Shown piece after piece: positions 10,792 through 19,959 of a stretch of 61,555 bases of DNA. The stretch is from a virus. The position numbers were made by a program, and so were the translations under genes. The DNA lies in IMG/VR virus record IMGVR_UViG_3300032246_000804, positions 1 through 61,555 of that record; one strand, given 5' to 3'. Every line of letters starts with the position of its first letter. The first letter of the stretch is position 1. The notes under the pieces are model-generated. The model saw only the letters and a list, made by a program, of their open reading frames with translations, did no database searches and had not been told where the DNA came from.

Positions 10792-11211
10792 ATGAGTACA
10801 TTTGAAAAAAACATGGAAGAAATATTTGATATTTCTCCTAAGGCAGAACTGCCAATTGTTCCAAAAAAAGAAACACCAGTTTCAACATTAGATTCAAATT
10901 TGGAAGAAGATTTGACGGATGCCTATGAGCAGACTAAAACTAATCTACAAGATTTGATTGACCAAGGTAAAGATGCAATGGAAGAAATACTCCAGATTGC
11001 AAAAGCAGGCCAACATCCAAGGGCGTTTGAAGTTTATGGAACACTACTGAAAAATGTTGTAGATGCAAATAAAGAACTTCTTGCGGTACAGAAACAGATG
11101 CGAGAAATGAACAAACAAAGTCCCGCATCAGGTTCTACACACATAGATAAAGCCATATTTGTTGGTTCTACTTCAGAATTAAACAAGTTAATAAAAGGTA
11201 AGAATGATTAA
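10792..11211 (+). CDS. gp16: Small terminase subunit gp16
   Basis: A 139-residue acidic, helical protein directly upstream of and overlapping the large terminase by 8 bases. The central helical region (residues ~40-115, DAYEQTKTNLQDLIDQGKDA and AKAGQHPRAFEVYGTLLKN) has the gp16 pattern of two long helices that form the oligomeric DNA-recognition ring. It is close to T4 gp16 (164 residues). It selects concatemeric DNA and stimulates the gp17 ATPase. Confidence 0.85.
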   Translation: MSTFEKNMEEIFDISPKAELPIVPKKETPVSTLDSNLEEDLTDAYEQTKTNLQDLIDQGKDAMEEILQIAKAGQHPRAFEVYGTLLKNVVDANKELLAVQKQMREMNKQSPASGSTHIDKAIFVGSTSELNKLIKGKND

Positions 11212-12877
11212 TAAAGATTCATATCGTGATAATCCACTGCTTAAAAAAGCAGGGGTACAAATTAAGTATTCTAAAGAACAAGTAGAAGAATACATGAAAT
11301 GTTCCAAAGATCCGGTATATTTTGCAGAAAAATACATCAAAATTGTTAACGTTGACCAAGGTCTTATGCCATTTAAGATGTGGCCATTTCAAAAAGACAT
11401 GATTCGATTATACCATGAAAATCGTTTTGCCATCACCAAATGTCCTCGTCAGGTTGGTAAGACAACAACCTCGGTCGCATATCTTCTTTGGCTGACACTG
11501 TTCACAGACTCACAGAACATTGCAGTCCTGGCGAACAAGGGATCACTTGCAAGAGACATTCTGGCCAAATATCAGTTAGCTTATGAGAATCTTCCGATAT
11601 GGTTGCAACAGGGTATCATCACATGGAATAAAGGTAATGTAGAACTTGAAAATGGTTCTAAGATTATTGCCGCTTCAACTTCATCATCCGCAGTTCGTGG
11701 AGGTTCTTTCAACGTAGTATTCTTGGATGAATTTGCTTTCGTTCCTGCAAATATTGCAAATGAGTTCTTTAACTCAGTTTATCCTGTTATTTCTTCTGGT
11801 AAATCAACCAAGATTATTATTGTATCTACGCCAAACGGCATGAATCTGTTCTATAAACTTTGGATGGATGCAATTGGTAAGAAAAACGGATATAAAACAT
11901 TCTCAATTCATTGGTCAATGGTACCAGGTCGTGATGAAAAGTGGAAAGAAGAAACAATTAAAAATACTTCTCTTGAACAGTTTAGACAAGAATTTGAATG
12001 TGAATTCTTAGGTTCAACAAACACTTTGATTTCTGGAGAAAAACTTCAACAGTTGGCATACATGGATGCAATCTATGAACACGATAAAGTTAAAATCTAT
12101 CAACAGCCAATAAAAGAAATCGACAACGGAAAAGACCATCTATATGCAATGACAGTTGACGTTTCAGAAGGTAAAAACATGGACTGCTCTGCATTCAGTG
12201 TTTTTGACATATCGAATATACCATACAAACAAGTTGCAACATACCACAGTTCGTCAATTTCACCTGTATTGTTTCCAACAATCATATACAATACTGCTAA
12301 ATTGTATAACGATGCATATGTTTTGGTAGAAATTAACAATACTCCACAAATAGCAGACACACTACACAACGATTTAGAATATGAAAACTTGTGGAAAGTA
12401 TTTACAGGCAATAAAAAACCACAGCAACTATCAGCTGGATTTGCAAGAGGCATTCAGTTAGGTCTGAAAATGTCACCTCAAGTAAAAAGAATTGGATGTT
12501 CTAATCTCAAAATGATGATTGAGGGTGACAAACTTTTGATTAATGATTTTGATACAATTTCAGAATTGACCACTTTTGTAGCAGAAAAGAATTCATTTGC
12601 GGCTGAAGAAGGTGCAAATGATGATTTGGTTATGAGTTTGGTTATTTTCTCATGGTTGACTACACAAACTTATTTCAAAGAGATTGTAAGTCATGATATT
12701 CGCAAACAGATTCAGTTAGAAACAATGAATCAAGTTGACGATGAAGGTTTGCCTGAAATGATTTTGGAAGATGGTTTACAAACGCAACTTGAATTATTGG
12801 ACGGTGATTTGTGGGATTCAAGTGTTGGAGGAGATACATATGGTTCCTTCATGCGAGATATGATGCGAAATCTATAA
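11204..12877 (+). CDS. gp17: Large terminase subunit gp17 (packaging ATPase and nuclease)
   Basis: A 557-residue protein. Walker A is CPRQVGKTT near residues 80-88 and Walker B is VVFLDEFAF near residues 171-179, giving the N-terminal ATPase motor. The C-terminal RNase H-like nuclease carries MTVDVSEGKNMDCSAF, VLVEINNT and NDDLVMSLVIFSW as its acidic motifs. It drives DNA into proheads through the portal and cuts concatemers. Length is close to T4 gp17 (610). Overlap with gp16 indicates coupled translation. Confidence 0.95.
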   Translation: MINKDSYRDNPLLKKAGVQIKYSKEQVEEYMKCSKDPVYFAEKYIKIVNVDQGLMPFKMWPFQKDMIRLYHENRFAITKCPRQVGKTTTSVAYLLWLTLFTDSQNIAVLANKGSLARDILAKYQLAYENLPIWLQQGIITWNKGNVELENGSKIIAASTSSSAVRGGSFNVVFLDEFAFVPANIANEFFNSVYPVISSGKSTKIIIVSTPNGMNLFYKLWMDAIGKKNGYKTFSIHWSMVPGRDEKWKEETIKNTSLEQFRQEFECEFLGSTNTLISGEKLQQLAYMDAIYEHDKVKIYQQPIKEIDNGKDHLYAMTVDVSEGKNMDCSAFSVFDISNIPYKQVATYHSSSISPVLFPTIIYNTAKLYNDAYVLVEINNTPQIADTLHNDLEYENLWKVFTGNKKPQQLSAGFARGIQLGLKMSPQVKRIGCSNLKMMIEGDKLLINDFDTISELTTFVAEKNSFAAEEGANDDLVMSLVIFSWLTTQTYFKEIVSHDIRKQIQLETMNQVDDEGLPEMILEDGLQTQLELLDGDLWDSSVGGDTYGSFMRDMMRNL

Positions 12878-12888
12878 AAATAACGATT

Positions 12889-12896
12889 CATAAATA
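12889..12896 (+). promoter_or_regulatory. Late promoter -10 motif CATAAATA
   Basis: The motif lies in the 72-base gap before gp18, 53 bases upstream of its start, and shares the TAAATA core with the other late motifs. Confidence 0.55.
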
Positions 12897-12949
12897 ATTC
12901 ATTGGTATAAACTGCCATATAACAGAATAAAATCAAGGAGAAGACACAA

Positions 12950-14719
12950 ATGGCGCAAATAGCTCAATTATCTCCAGGCGTAATTACAACAGAAACCAAC
13001 TTAACAACAGTTGTTCCTTCAGTTTTAACTACAGCCGGTGCGTATGCTGGAGCCTTTAACTGGGGTCCAGGAAAATCAATTACATCAGTTGACAGTGAAA
13101 GAACACTTATTAATGTTTTCAATCAACCAGATTCTAATACAGCTTCTTCTTTTTGGACAGCAGCTTCGTTCTTAGCTTATGGAAACAATCTTCAAGTTGT
13201 TCGTGCGGTTAATTCAGGCACATTGAATGCTGTTGCTGCAGGTGCAGGTTACCAAGTTCTTAACAAAGATGCATTCCAATATACATTGTTAAACTCTGGT
13301 GCAAGTAATTCTTATGGTGCTTTTATAGCACGTTATCCTGGTGCTTTAGGAAATTCATTAACTGTTTCCGTTATTGATGCTGGTGCTAGTGCTAATCAAT
13401 ATTCTTCTTGGAACATTGCATTGTATAATGTCACAGGTTCAAATTTTGCGAATGTTGCATTGGCGGGATTCTTCAATTCTATACCAAGCACAAGTTACAG
13501 TACTACTCAAGTTGGTGGTGCAAATGACCAAATCCATATTGCGGTTGTTGATACTGGCGGATTACTTTCAGGAACAAAAGGAACAGTTTTAGAAACATTT
13601 AGTTATCTTTCTAAAGCAGTTGATTCAGTAGATTCAACAGGTCAATCTAATTACTATAAAAATGCTATTTTTAATAATTCAAAATACATTTATGCAGTTG
13701 ATCCTGTAAATTTCATCTCAACAAATGGTACATGGGGCCAAAGAGCAGCGAATACAAACTTTGCAGTTTTATCTGGACCTGTCACTTTACCACTTTCTAA
13801 CGGTATAGATACAGCCGTAACAGATGGTGATATTATTTCTGCCATGGCGTATTTTACAGATACAGCACAAACATCAATTTCATTGATAATGACTGGTCCT
13901 TATACAAACACAACAGTACAAACAAGCGCTATTAATATGGCAGCAACTCGTAAAGATGCTGTTGCATTTGTTTCGCCGCCACAAAGTGCAGTTGTTAATA
14001 ATCCAGGAAACGAACAAGCTTCAGTTCTTTCTTGGATGTCAAGCCTTTCTTCATTATCTGGTGGCCCAACAGGTTCATATGGTTTCGCAGATTCAGGATG
14101 GAAATATCTATTTGATCGTTACAATAACAAATATGTTTGGGTTCCGTTGAATGGTGATATTGCAGGACTATGTGTTTATACAGATAATACAACCAATTCT
14201 TGGTATTCACCTGCCGGTTATAGCCGTGGCGTAATTAAGAATGTTATTAAACTTGCATGGAATCCAACGCAATCAAACCGCGATTCTTTGTATCAAGTTG
14301 CTGTTAATCCAATTTCTTCATTCCCAGGAGCAGGAACAGTTTTGTTTGGTGACAAAACAATGCAAACTCAACCTTCTGCATTTGATAGAATCAATGTTCG
14401 TAGATTGTTTATCACTATCGAACAAGCGATTGCAAAAGCTGCTAAGTTTTCATTGTTTGAATTTAATGATGCTTTTACACAAGCACAATTTGTTGCATTA
14501 ATAACTCCTTACTTACGTTCAGTACAAGCACAAAGAGGTATTACCGCATTCCAAGTTGTTTGTGATTCAACAAATAACACACCGTCAGTTGTTAATAATA
14601 ATCAGTTTGTTGGAGACATTTACATTCAACCTTCTCGTTCTATTAACTTTATACAGTTGAATTTTGTTGCAGTTGGTACTGGAGTTAGTTTTACAACAAT
14701 TACTAACACCACAGCGTAA
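12950..14719 (+). CDS. gp18: Tail sheath protein gp18
   Basis: A 589-residue contractile sheath subunit. Supporting features are the N-terminal LSPGVITTETNLTT segment, common to phage sheath proteins, the GAFNWGPG motif, and a conserved C-terminal block (RINVRRLFITIEQAIAKAAK then FxxNDxxTQxQF and LNFVAVGTG) that forms the sheath core fold. It polymerises around gp19 and contracts at infection. T4 gp18 has 659 residues. A strong AAGGAG site precedes the start. Confidence 0.95.
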   Translation: MAQIAQLSPGVITTETNLTTVVPSVLTTAGAYAGAFNWGPGKSITSVDSERTLINVFNQPDSNTASSFWTAASFLAYGNNLQVVRAVNSGTLNAVAAGAGYQVLNKDAFQYTLLNSGASNSYGAFIARYPGALGNSLTVSVIDAGASANQYSSWNIALYNVTGSNFANVALAGFFNSIPSTSYSTTQVGGANDQIHIAVVDTGGLLSGTKGTVLETFSYLSKAVDSVDSTGQSNYYKNAIFNNSKYIYAVDPVNFISTNGTWGQRAANTNFAVLSGPVTLPLSNGIDTAVTDGDIISAMAYFTDTAQTSISLIMTGPYTNTTVQTSAINMAATRKDAVAFVSPPQSAVVNNPGNEQASVLSWMSSLSSLSGGPTGSYGFADSGWKYLFDRYNNKYVWVPLNGDIAGLCVYTDNTTNSWYSPAGYSRGVIKNVIKLAWNPTQSNRDSLYQVAVNPISSFPGAGTVLFGDKTMQTQPSAFDRINVRRLFITIEQAIAKAAKFSLFEFNDAFTQAQFVALITPYLRSVQAQRGITAFQVVCDSTNNTPSVVNNNQFVGDIYIQPSRSINFIQLNFVAVGTGVSFTTITNTTA

Positions 14720-14725
14720 TAAATA
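14718..14725 (+). promoter_or_regulatory. Late promoter -10 motif AATAAATA
   Basis: It overlaps the gp18 stop codon and lies 22 bases upstream of gp19. It matches TATAAATA in 7 of 8 bases, consistent with separate late expression of the abundant tube protein. Confidence 0.5.
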
Positions 14726-14747
14726 TAACAACGAATAGGAGAAAAAA

Positions 14748-15332
14748 ATGGCTTTTCAAATTAGCGATTTTACGCAAAGACTAACAGGAGATGGTGCTCG
14801 TCCAAATCTATTTCAAGTTGTTATGTCTAATATACCAGGTATATCAGGAAACAAATTATCTTTCATGGCAAAATCTGCACAACTTCCAGGATCAACTCTT
14901 GGCACAGTTCCAATGTATTATTTTGGTAGAGAAATGAAATTTGCTGGAAATAGAACTTTTGCCGATTGGTCAATCACTATCATTAATGACGAAGATTTTA
15001 TGATTCGTAATGCAATGGAAGCATGGATGAATGCTATCAATAGTAATGAATCAAATCTAAGAGGAAATCCAGGTGTTTCAATATCTGCAACCGGTCAAAA
15101 TTATACCTCAGATGCACAAGTTTTTCAATATGGTAAAGTTGGTCCAGGTACAGCAAACGGTCCAAATGGTGCTATAAAAGGTTACAATTTTGTTGGTATG
15201 TTTCCTGTTGATTTGTCGCCAATTGATTTAGATTGGGGTACAAATGACCAAATTGAAGAATTTTCGGTAACATTTGCATATCAATACTGGACTACTGGAG
15301 TTAATGGACAAACAACAGGTTTAACTACCTAA
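14748..15332 (+). CDS. gp19: Tail tube protein gp19
   Basis: A 194-residue tube subunit after gp18, as in T4 (163 residues). It shows the family layout: RPNLFQVVMSNIP, AKSAQLPGSTLG, a FAGNRTFADWSITIINDEDF beta segment, then MFPVDLSPIDLDW and VTFAYQYW. Hexameric rings of this fold stack into the DNA-conducting tube. A Gly/Asn-rich insertion near residues 115-145 explains the extra length. An intrinsic terminator follows. Confidence 0.92.
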   Translation: MAFQISDFTQRLTGDGARPNLFQVVMSNIPGISGNKLSFMAKSAQLPGSTLGTVPMYYFGREMKFAGNRTFADWSITIINDEDFMIRNAMEAWMNAINSNESNLRGNPGVSISATGQNYTSDAQVFQYGKVGPGTANGPNGAIKGYNFVGMFPVDLSPIDLDWGTNDQIEEFSVTFAYQYWTTGVNGQTTGLTT

Positions 15333-15347
15333 TTTGGTCTACTATAT

Positions 15348-15380
15348 AAAGAGGGCTTCGGTCCTCTTTCTTATGATTTT
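15348..15380 (+). terminator. Intrinsic terminator after gp19
   Basis: AAAGAGGGC (15348-15356) pairs with GTCCTCTTT (15361-15369) around a TTCG tetraloop, followed by a T-rich tract to 15381. Confidence 0.85.
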
Positions 15381-15400
15381 TTTGAACGGACTTAAAATAA

Positions 15401-17074
15401 ATGGCAAATAAATTTTCACTTTTTGGTTTTACAATCTCTCGACAAGATAATGAAACTAAACAAGATACACAACAATCATTCTCACCGCCGAGTAATGATG
15501 ATGGTGCATTAACGATTACATCTGCTGCTTATTATGGAACTTATGTTGACTTAGATGGTACTGCAAAGAATGAAGTTGAGTTAATTTCTCGTTATCGTGA
15601 AATGGCAATGCAACCAGAAATCGAATCTGCAATTGATGACATTGTTAATGAAGCGATTTGCCAAGATGATGACGGTAAGATTATTCAAATTATTTTAGAT
15701 GACTTAGATCAACCTGATAAGATCAAGAAAGCCATCAAAGAAGAATTCGGTACTATTTTGCGTATGTTGAACTATACCAAAATGGCACAAGATATATTCC
15801 GTAGATATTACATTGACGGAAAATTATTTTATCATATTATTGTTGACAGAGATGAACCTACAAAAGGTATAAGAGAATTAAGATATATCGACCCACGAAA
15901 AATGCGTAAGATTCGTGAGGTCAAGAAACAAAAAGATGAACGCACTGGCGTAGAAGTTATGAATGTTGTGAATGAATATTACATTTATAATGATAAAGTA
16001 ACTACAGGGAGTTCAACAAGTTATGGCCCAGTTGGTACTAGAATTACTACTGATTCCGTGGTTTCTGTCGTTTCTGGTCTTATGGATTCTCGTAGGGCTG
16101 TTGTGTTATCTTATTTACATAAGGCAATCAAACCCTTAAATCAATTACGTATGATTGAAGATGCGACAGTTATCTATCGTATTTCAAGAGCACCAGAACG
16201 TAGAATTTTTTACATTGACGTTGGTAACTTACCAAAATTGAAAGCAGAACAATATCTACGCGACATTATGGTTAAGTACAAGAACAAGTTAGTGTATGAC
16301 GCTAACACAGGTGAAGTTCGTGATGACCGTAAGTTCTTGTCTATGATGGAAGACTTTTGGTTGCCACGTAGAGAAGGCGGCAAGGGCACAGAGATTACTA
16401 CACTACCAGGTGGACAGAACCTAGGTGAGTTGGAAGACGTTAAGTACTTTGAAAAGAAACTATATAAGTCATTGAATGTTCCAGTGTCCAGACTTGATCC
16501 TAATCAATCAGGGTTTTCTTTGGGACGTGTTGGTGAGATTACTCGTGATGAATTGAAGTTTGCTAAGTTTGTTGGCCGTCAACGTGCCAAGTTTTCTGAT
16601 TTGTTTGACCAATGTCTAAGAGTACAATGTGTACTTAAAGGTATTTGTACAGATGACGAATGGAAATCATTTAGAGAACACATTCATTATAACTTTATCA
16701 AAGACAATAATTTCACTGAGCTTAAAGAAGCTGAGTTGATGAAAGAAAGATTGTCTTTGTTGGGTGAGGTTGATCCATATACTGGTCGTTATTTCTCGCA
16801 AGCATGGATTCAACGTAATGTATTGCGTTTAAATGATGATGAAATTGGTGTTATGCAGAAAGAAATGGAAGAAGAAAAAGATGCTGGATTTGGTTTACCA
16901 GTAGCAGTAACAACAGATGTTGCATCACAACAAATGTTAGGACAACTAGATATGGAGAAGAATGCTCACCAAGCAGATTTGGATAAAAAAGTTAATCAGG
17001 CAAAGGAAAAAAATCCTCAAAAAGAAGATTTTAAACCTACATTAGAAATAGTAAAAAAAGTTTTAGGAGAATAA
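15401..17074 (+). CDS. gp20: Portal protein gp20
   Basis: A 557-residue protein in the position of the T4 portal (524 residues). Diagnostic stretches are LISRYREMAMQPEIESAIDD near residue 65, RELRYIDPRKMRKIR near 165, RIEDATVIYRISRAPERRIFYIDVGN-type region near 250 (split here by wording, not in the protein), and PVSRLDPNQSGFSLGR near 365. Twelve copies form the ring at the DNA entry vertex, which docks gp17 during packaging. The C-terminus is Lys/Glu-rich. It is followed after one base by the next gene. Confidence 0.95.
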   Translation: MANKFSLFGFTISRQDNETKQDTQQSFSPPSNDDGALTITSAAYYGTYVDLDGTAKNEVELISRYREMAMQPEIESAIDDIVNEAICQDDDGKIIQIILDDLDQPDKIKKAIKEEFGTILRMLNYTKMAQDIFRRYYIDGKLFYHIIVDRDEPTKGIRELRYIDPRKMRKIREVKKQKDERTGVEVMNVVNEYYIYNDKVTTGSSTSYGPVGTRITTDSVVSVVSGLMDSRRAVVLSYLHKAIKPLNQLRMIEDATVIYRISRAPERRIFYIDVGNLPKLKAEQYLRDIMVKYKNKLVYDANTGEVRDDRKFLSMMEDFWLPRREGGKGTEITTLPGGQNLGELEDVKYFEKKLYKSLNVPVSRLDPNQSGFSLGRVGEITRDELKFAKFVGRQRAKFSDLFDQCLRVQCVLKGICTDDEWKSFREHIHYNFIKDNNFTELKEAELMKERLSLLGEVDPYTGRYFSQAWIQRNVLRLNDDEIGVMQKEMEEEKDAGFGLPVAVTTDVASQQMLGQLDMEKNAHQADLDKKVNQAKEKNPQKEDFKPTLEIVKKVLGE

Positions 17075-17075
17075 A

Positions 17076-17468
17076 ATGGACGCAACAAGAAATCTAATCG
17101 ACTACGCAATGGATGATAATGGCGTAGAATTCCGTAGCCAACTTTACGCTACTATCCATGATAAGGTAACTGCTGCTATTGAAGCAAAGAAACAAGAAAT
17201 TGCTGGTAGTTTGATTCGCCAAGAAGAAAAAGAACATTCTGATGCAGCTGAAGATAAGAAAATGATTGATAAAGAAATCAAAAAGAAAATGAAAACAGAA
17301 GAATCTGATGAAGAAAAAGGTGAGAAAGCTGAAAAGAAAGAAGAAAGACCAAATCAATCTAAAGGTCCTTCTGCTTTAGGTTCTCATTTTGGAAGAAAAT
17401 CCAGTTCAGGTGGAAAAACAACAGAAACAAAAACTGGCCGCGTACATACAAGCGGTGACAGATACTAA
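17076..17468 (+). CDS. Putative prohead core protein (gp67/68-like position)
   Basis: A 130-residue, highly charged, low-complexity protein between portal and prohead protease. The first 45 residues form a helix (SQLYATIHDKVTAAIEAKKQ) and the rest is Lys/Glu-rich, ending in a Ser/Gly/Arg tail. T4 has the small core proteins gp67 and gp68 at this spot. Position and composition support a scaffold-core role, but the sequence itself is not decisive. Confidence 0.5.
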   Translation: MDATRNLIDYAMDDNGVEFRSQLYATIHDKVTAAIEAKKQEIAGSLIRQEEKEHSDAAEDKKMIDKEIKKKMKTEESDEEKGEKAEKKEERPNQSKGPSALGSHFGRKSSSGGKTTETKTGRVHTSGDRY

Positions 17469-17482
17469 AATTGGAATAAAAT

Positions 17483-18034
17483 ATGGCAAATGCATACTCA
17501 TATCAAGTTTTAAAAGATGATACACAACATGTGGTCATTAAAATAACAGGCAAGTTTGATGGTACAGGCCAAGAAGCTAATGCTGTAAGAATACAAGCAA
17601 ATTCTTTTTCCGGAGCATTAGCAACTAATGGTTATCCAGTAGCAAATACTCAACCAAGTGGAGTAGCTAATACTGCTTTGCCCTATTATGGTTTATCTGT
17701 TCATCGTATGTGGTTTGATTGTACAAATTCAAATTCAGCTGACGTTGAATTGTATTGGAACGCAGCAACTCCACAAACACTTATGATGTTAAGTGGTGTT
17801 GCTGAATATGATGGAAATGGTAATTGGATAACAATTCCAAATCCAACTATTGGAACTTCTGGCGCAAAAGGTGATATTGGAATTGCAACTAGAGGAATGG
17901 TAGCAAACAATTCCTACACAATCATTATGGAATTACGCAAACACAATGAATATTATTCTCGTGGACAATTTGCTGATCCTGCAGCATTCAACTATAAACC
18001 ATACGGTTTAACACCAGGTCCTAACGGAGCATAA
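17483..18034 (+). CDS. Conserved structural-type protein of unknown function
   Basis: A 183-residue beta-rich protein (SYQVLKDDTQHVVIKITG, then MWFDCTNSNSADVELYWN) between the core protein and the protease. It has no signal peptide or membrane segment. The C-terminus contains EYYSRGQF and a Pro/Gly tail. Its placement inside the head-assembly cluster and one-base spacing to gp21 suggest a virion or prohead component, perhaps a capsid decoration protein. I do not recognise a named family. Confidence 0.5.
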   Translation: MANAYSYQVLKDDTQHVVIKITGKFDGTGQEANAVRIQANSFSGALATNGYPVANTQPSGVANTALPYYGLSVHRMWFDCTNSNSADVELYWNAATPQTLMMLSGVAEYDGNGNWITIPNPTIGTSGAKGDIGIATRGMVANNSYTIIMELRKHNEYYSRGQFADPAAFNYKPYGLTPGPNGA

Positions 18035-18035
18035 A

Positions 18036-18680
18036 ATGAAGTTAATTAAAGAAATTCAAGAAACTGTCAATTATATTACTGAAGGTGCCGACGGTAAAAA
18101 AGAACTATACATTGAAGGACCATTTCTTGTTTCTGAAAAGAAAAACAAGAATGGCCGCTTGTATGAATACAATACGATGAAAAAAGAAGTTCATCGTTAT
18201 ACTACAGAATATATTAACAAGAATCGTGCTTTTGGTGAACTTGGACATCCAGATTCACCAACAATCAATTTAGACCGTGTATCTCACATGATTGTGGGTT
18301 TACGTGAAGACGGCACTCAATGGATTGGTAAAGCAAAGATTTTAGAAACTCCTATGGGTAACATCGCTCGTCAACTTATTGAAGGCGGTGCATCATTAGG
18401 TGTTTCATCAAGAGGCATGGGTTCATTGAAGAATGTTAACGGTGTTAATGTTGTTCAGAACGATTTTTATCTGGCCACAGCGGCGGATATTGTAGCAGAC
18501 CCTTCTGCGCCTGGAGCTTTTGTTCAAGGCATAATGGAAGGAAAAGAATGGATGTTGGTAAATGGTGTATGGACTGAAGTAGATCACGCCGAAGCAATTA
18601 GAGAAATCACAAAAGCTTCACAAGCGGATATCGAAGCAGTAAGTCTTCGCATATTTGAAAACTTCATGAAAAAACTTTAA
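18036..18680 (+). CDS. gp21: Prohead core protease gp21
   Basis: A 214-residue serine protease, nearly the same length as T4 gp21 (212). The catalytic His lies in GELGHPDSP (His71) and the Ser in GVSSRGMG (Ser124/125), as in the herpes-assemblin-like prohead protease fold. It degrades the scaffold and trims head proteins after L/I-x-E. Its own N-terminus contains YITEG, a plausible self-cleavage site. It directly precedes its substrates gp22 and gp23. Confidence 0.93.
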   Translation: MKLIKEIQETVNYITEGADGKKELYIEGPFLVSEKKNKNGRLYEYNTMKKEVHRYTTEYINKNRAFGELGHPDSPTINLDRVSHMIVGLREDGTQWIGKAKILETPMGNIARQLIEGGASLGVSSRGMGSLKNVNGVNVVQNDFYLATAADIVADPSAPGAFVQGIMEGKEWMLVNGVWTEVDHAEAIREITKASQADIEAVSLRIFENFMKKL

Positions 18681-18682
18681 AC

Positions 18683-18690
18683 TATAAATA
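18683..18690 (+). promoter_or_regulatory. Late promoter -10 motif TATAAATA
   Basis: A perfect match to the T4 late consensus, 28 bases before the gp22 start and just after the gp21 stop. The scaffold is needed in large amounts late in infection. Confidence 0.75.
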
Positions 18691-18717
18691 AATAATCTAA
18701 ATCAAGGAGATTTTTAA

Positions 18718-19920
18718 ATGACAACCAGATTTAAACTGTCAGAAGCCGCTACTGCTATTCTAGAAGGTGCTAAAGAAACTTTCGATTCAAATATTGCAGC
18801 AAAACGTGGCGCACAAGGACAAGACGCTCATAAAAACGGCGCAGTTGGTACTAATAGACTTTCAGCATCTACAGCATATGGCTCACATGATGCAGGTATT
18901 GTTGGACATTCACCAGAAGAAATGAATGATGATTTACCAGATTACTTAAAAGGTACACCATCAGCTACACCTCCAGGTGCAACACCTCCAGTTGGTGCTC
19001 AAAAAGATGGTGTTGGTGCTGCTAAACCAAAAAATCAACCGCAAGAAACAATGGGTCGTAAAGATGTTATGGCACCAGCACAATCTACTGCTGACCAATA
19101 CGATTCAATCCGTGACCGTGTTGCATCACCAAAAGCAAAACAAACTATGCAAGCAAATCCAGGCGCAACATTCCAATCTTATTCAGAAGATTTGGATATG
19201 TCTGATGACGTTAATGCATTGCTAGAAGGCGAAAATCTTTCAGAAGAATTCAAACAAAAAGCAACCACAATCTTTGAAGCAGCAGTTATGTCTCGCATTG
19301 AAGTTATTGCTGAACAAGTTGAACAACAACTAGTTGAACAATTCGAATCTGCTGTTGAAGAAATCAAAGAAGACCTAGCAGGTAAAGTTGATGAATATCT
19401 AAACTATATGGTTAATGAGTGGATGGAACAAAACGAATTGGCTGTTGATACAGGTCTACGTGCAGAAATTGCAGAAGACTTCATTGGTGGTCTAAAGAAT
19501 CTATTCATCGAACACTATATTGATATTCCAGAAGATAAAGTTGATGTTGTTTCAGAAATGGCACAAAAAGTTTCAGAACTTGAAGATGCTCTTAATGAAC
19601 AAATCACAAAAGGTATCGAGTTAACTAAACAGTTAAACGAACAAAAGAAAGTCGAAGCCGTTTATGAAGCGTGCGATGGCTTAACACAAACCCAAGTAGA
19701 AAAATTAAAATCACTCGCAGAGGGTGTGGAATTTACTACGGAAGATGAATTTGCAATTAAATTGGAAACTTTGAAATCTTCATATTTCAAAGAGTCAGTT
19801 GTTGTTGCTGAAGATTCAGCTTTAGATGAAGTGTTGATTGAAGAAGAAAAGAAGACACCGCGCTCTTCTGATCCAATGATTGACCAATATGTCCAAGGCA
19901 TTTCAAAATCACTAAAGTAA
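18718..19920 (+). CDS. gp22: Prohead core scaffold gp22
   Basis: A 400-residue acidic, helical protein with no predicted globular motif, between gp21 and gp23 as in T4. Residues ~165-350 form long Glu/Lys-rich coiled-coil segments (for example VIAEQVEQQLVEQFESAVEE), and residues ~20-160 are Gly/Pro/Ala-rich and disordered. It fills the prohead and is degraded by gp21; ILEG near residue 15 and LLEGE near 160 fit the L/I-x-E cleavage rule. It is longer than T4 gp22 (269). Confidence 0.88.
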   Translation: MTTRFKLSEAATAILEGAKETFDSNIAAKRGAQGQDAHKNGAVGTNRLSASTAYGSHDAGIVGHSPEEMNDDLPDYLKGTPSATPPGATPPVGAQKDGVGAAKPKNQPQETMGRKDVMAPAQSTADQYDSIRDRVASPKAKQTMQANPGATFQSYSEDLDMSDDVNALLEGENLSEEFKQKATTIFEAAVMSRIEVIAEQVEQQLVEQFESAVEEIKEDLAGKVDEYLNYMVNEWMEQNELAVDTGLRAEIAEDFIGGLKNLFIEHYIDIPEDKVDVVSEMAQKVSELEDALNEQITKGIELTKQLNEQKKVEAVYEACDGLTQTQVEKLKSLAEGVEFTTEDEFAIKLETLKSSYFKESVVVAEDSALDEVLIEEEKKTPRSSDPMIDQYVQGISKSLK

Positions 19921-19926
19921 TAAATA
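19919..19926 (+). promoter_or_regulatory. Late promoter -10 motif AATAAATA
   Basis: It overlaps the gp22 stop and lies 33 bases before the capsid gene. A strong AAGGAG site follows. Confidence 0.6.
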
Positions 19927-19959
19927 AAAAATCAATTTCACACTAAGGAGAAAACCCTC

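Noticed and set aside
15391-15404. Late promoter at the gp20 start (AAATAAAT)
   Set aside because: It overlaps the start codon, so transcription would begin inside the gene.
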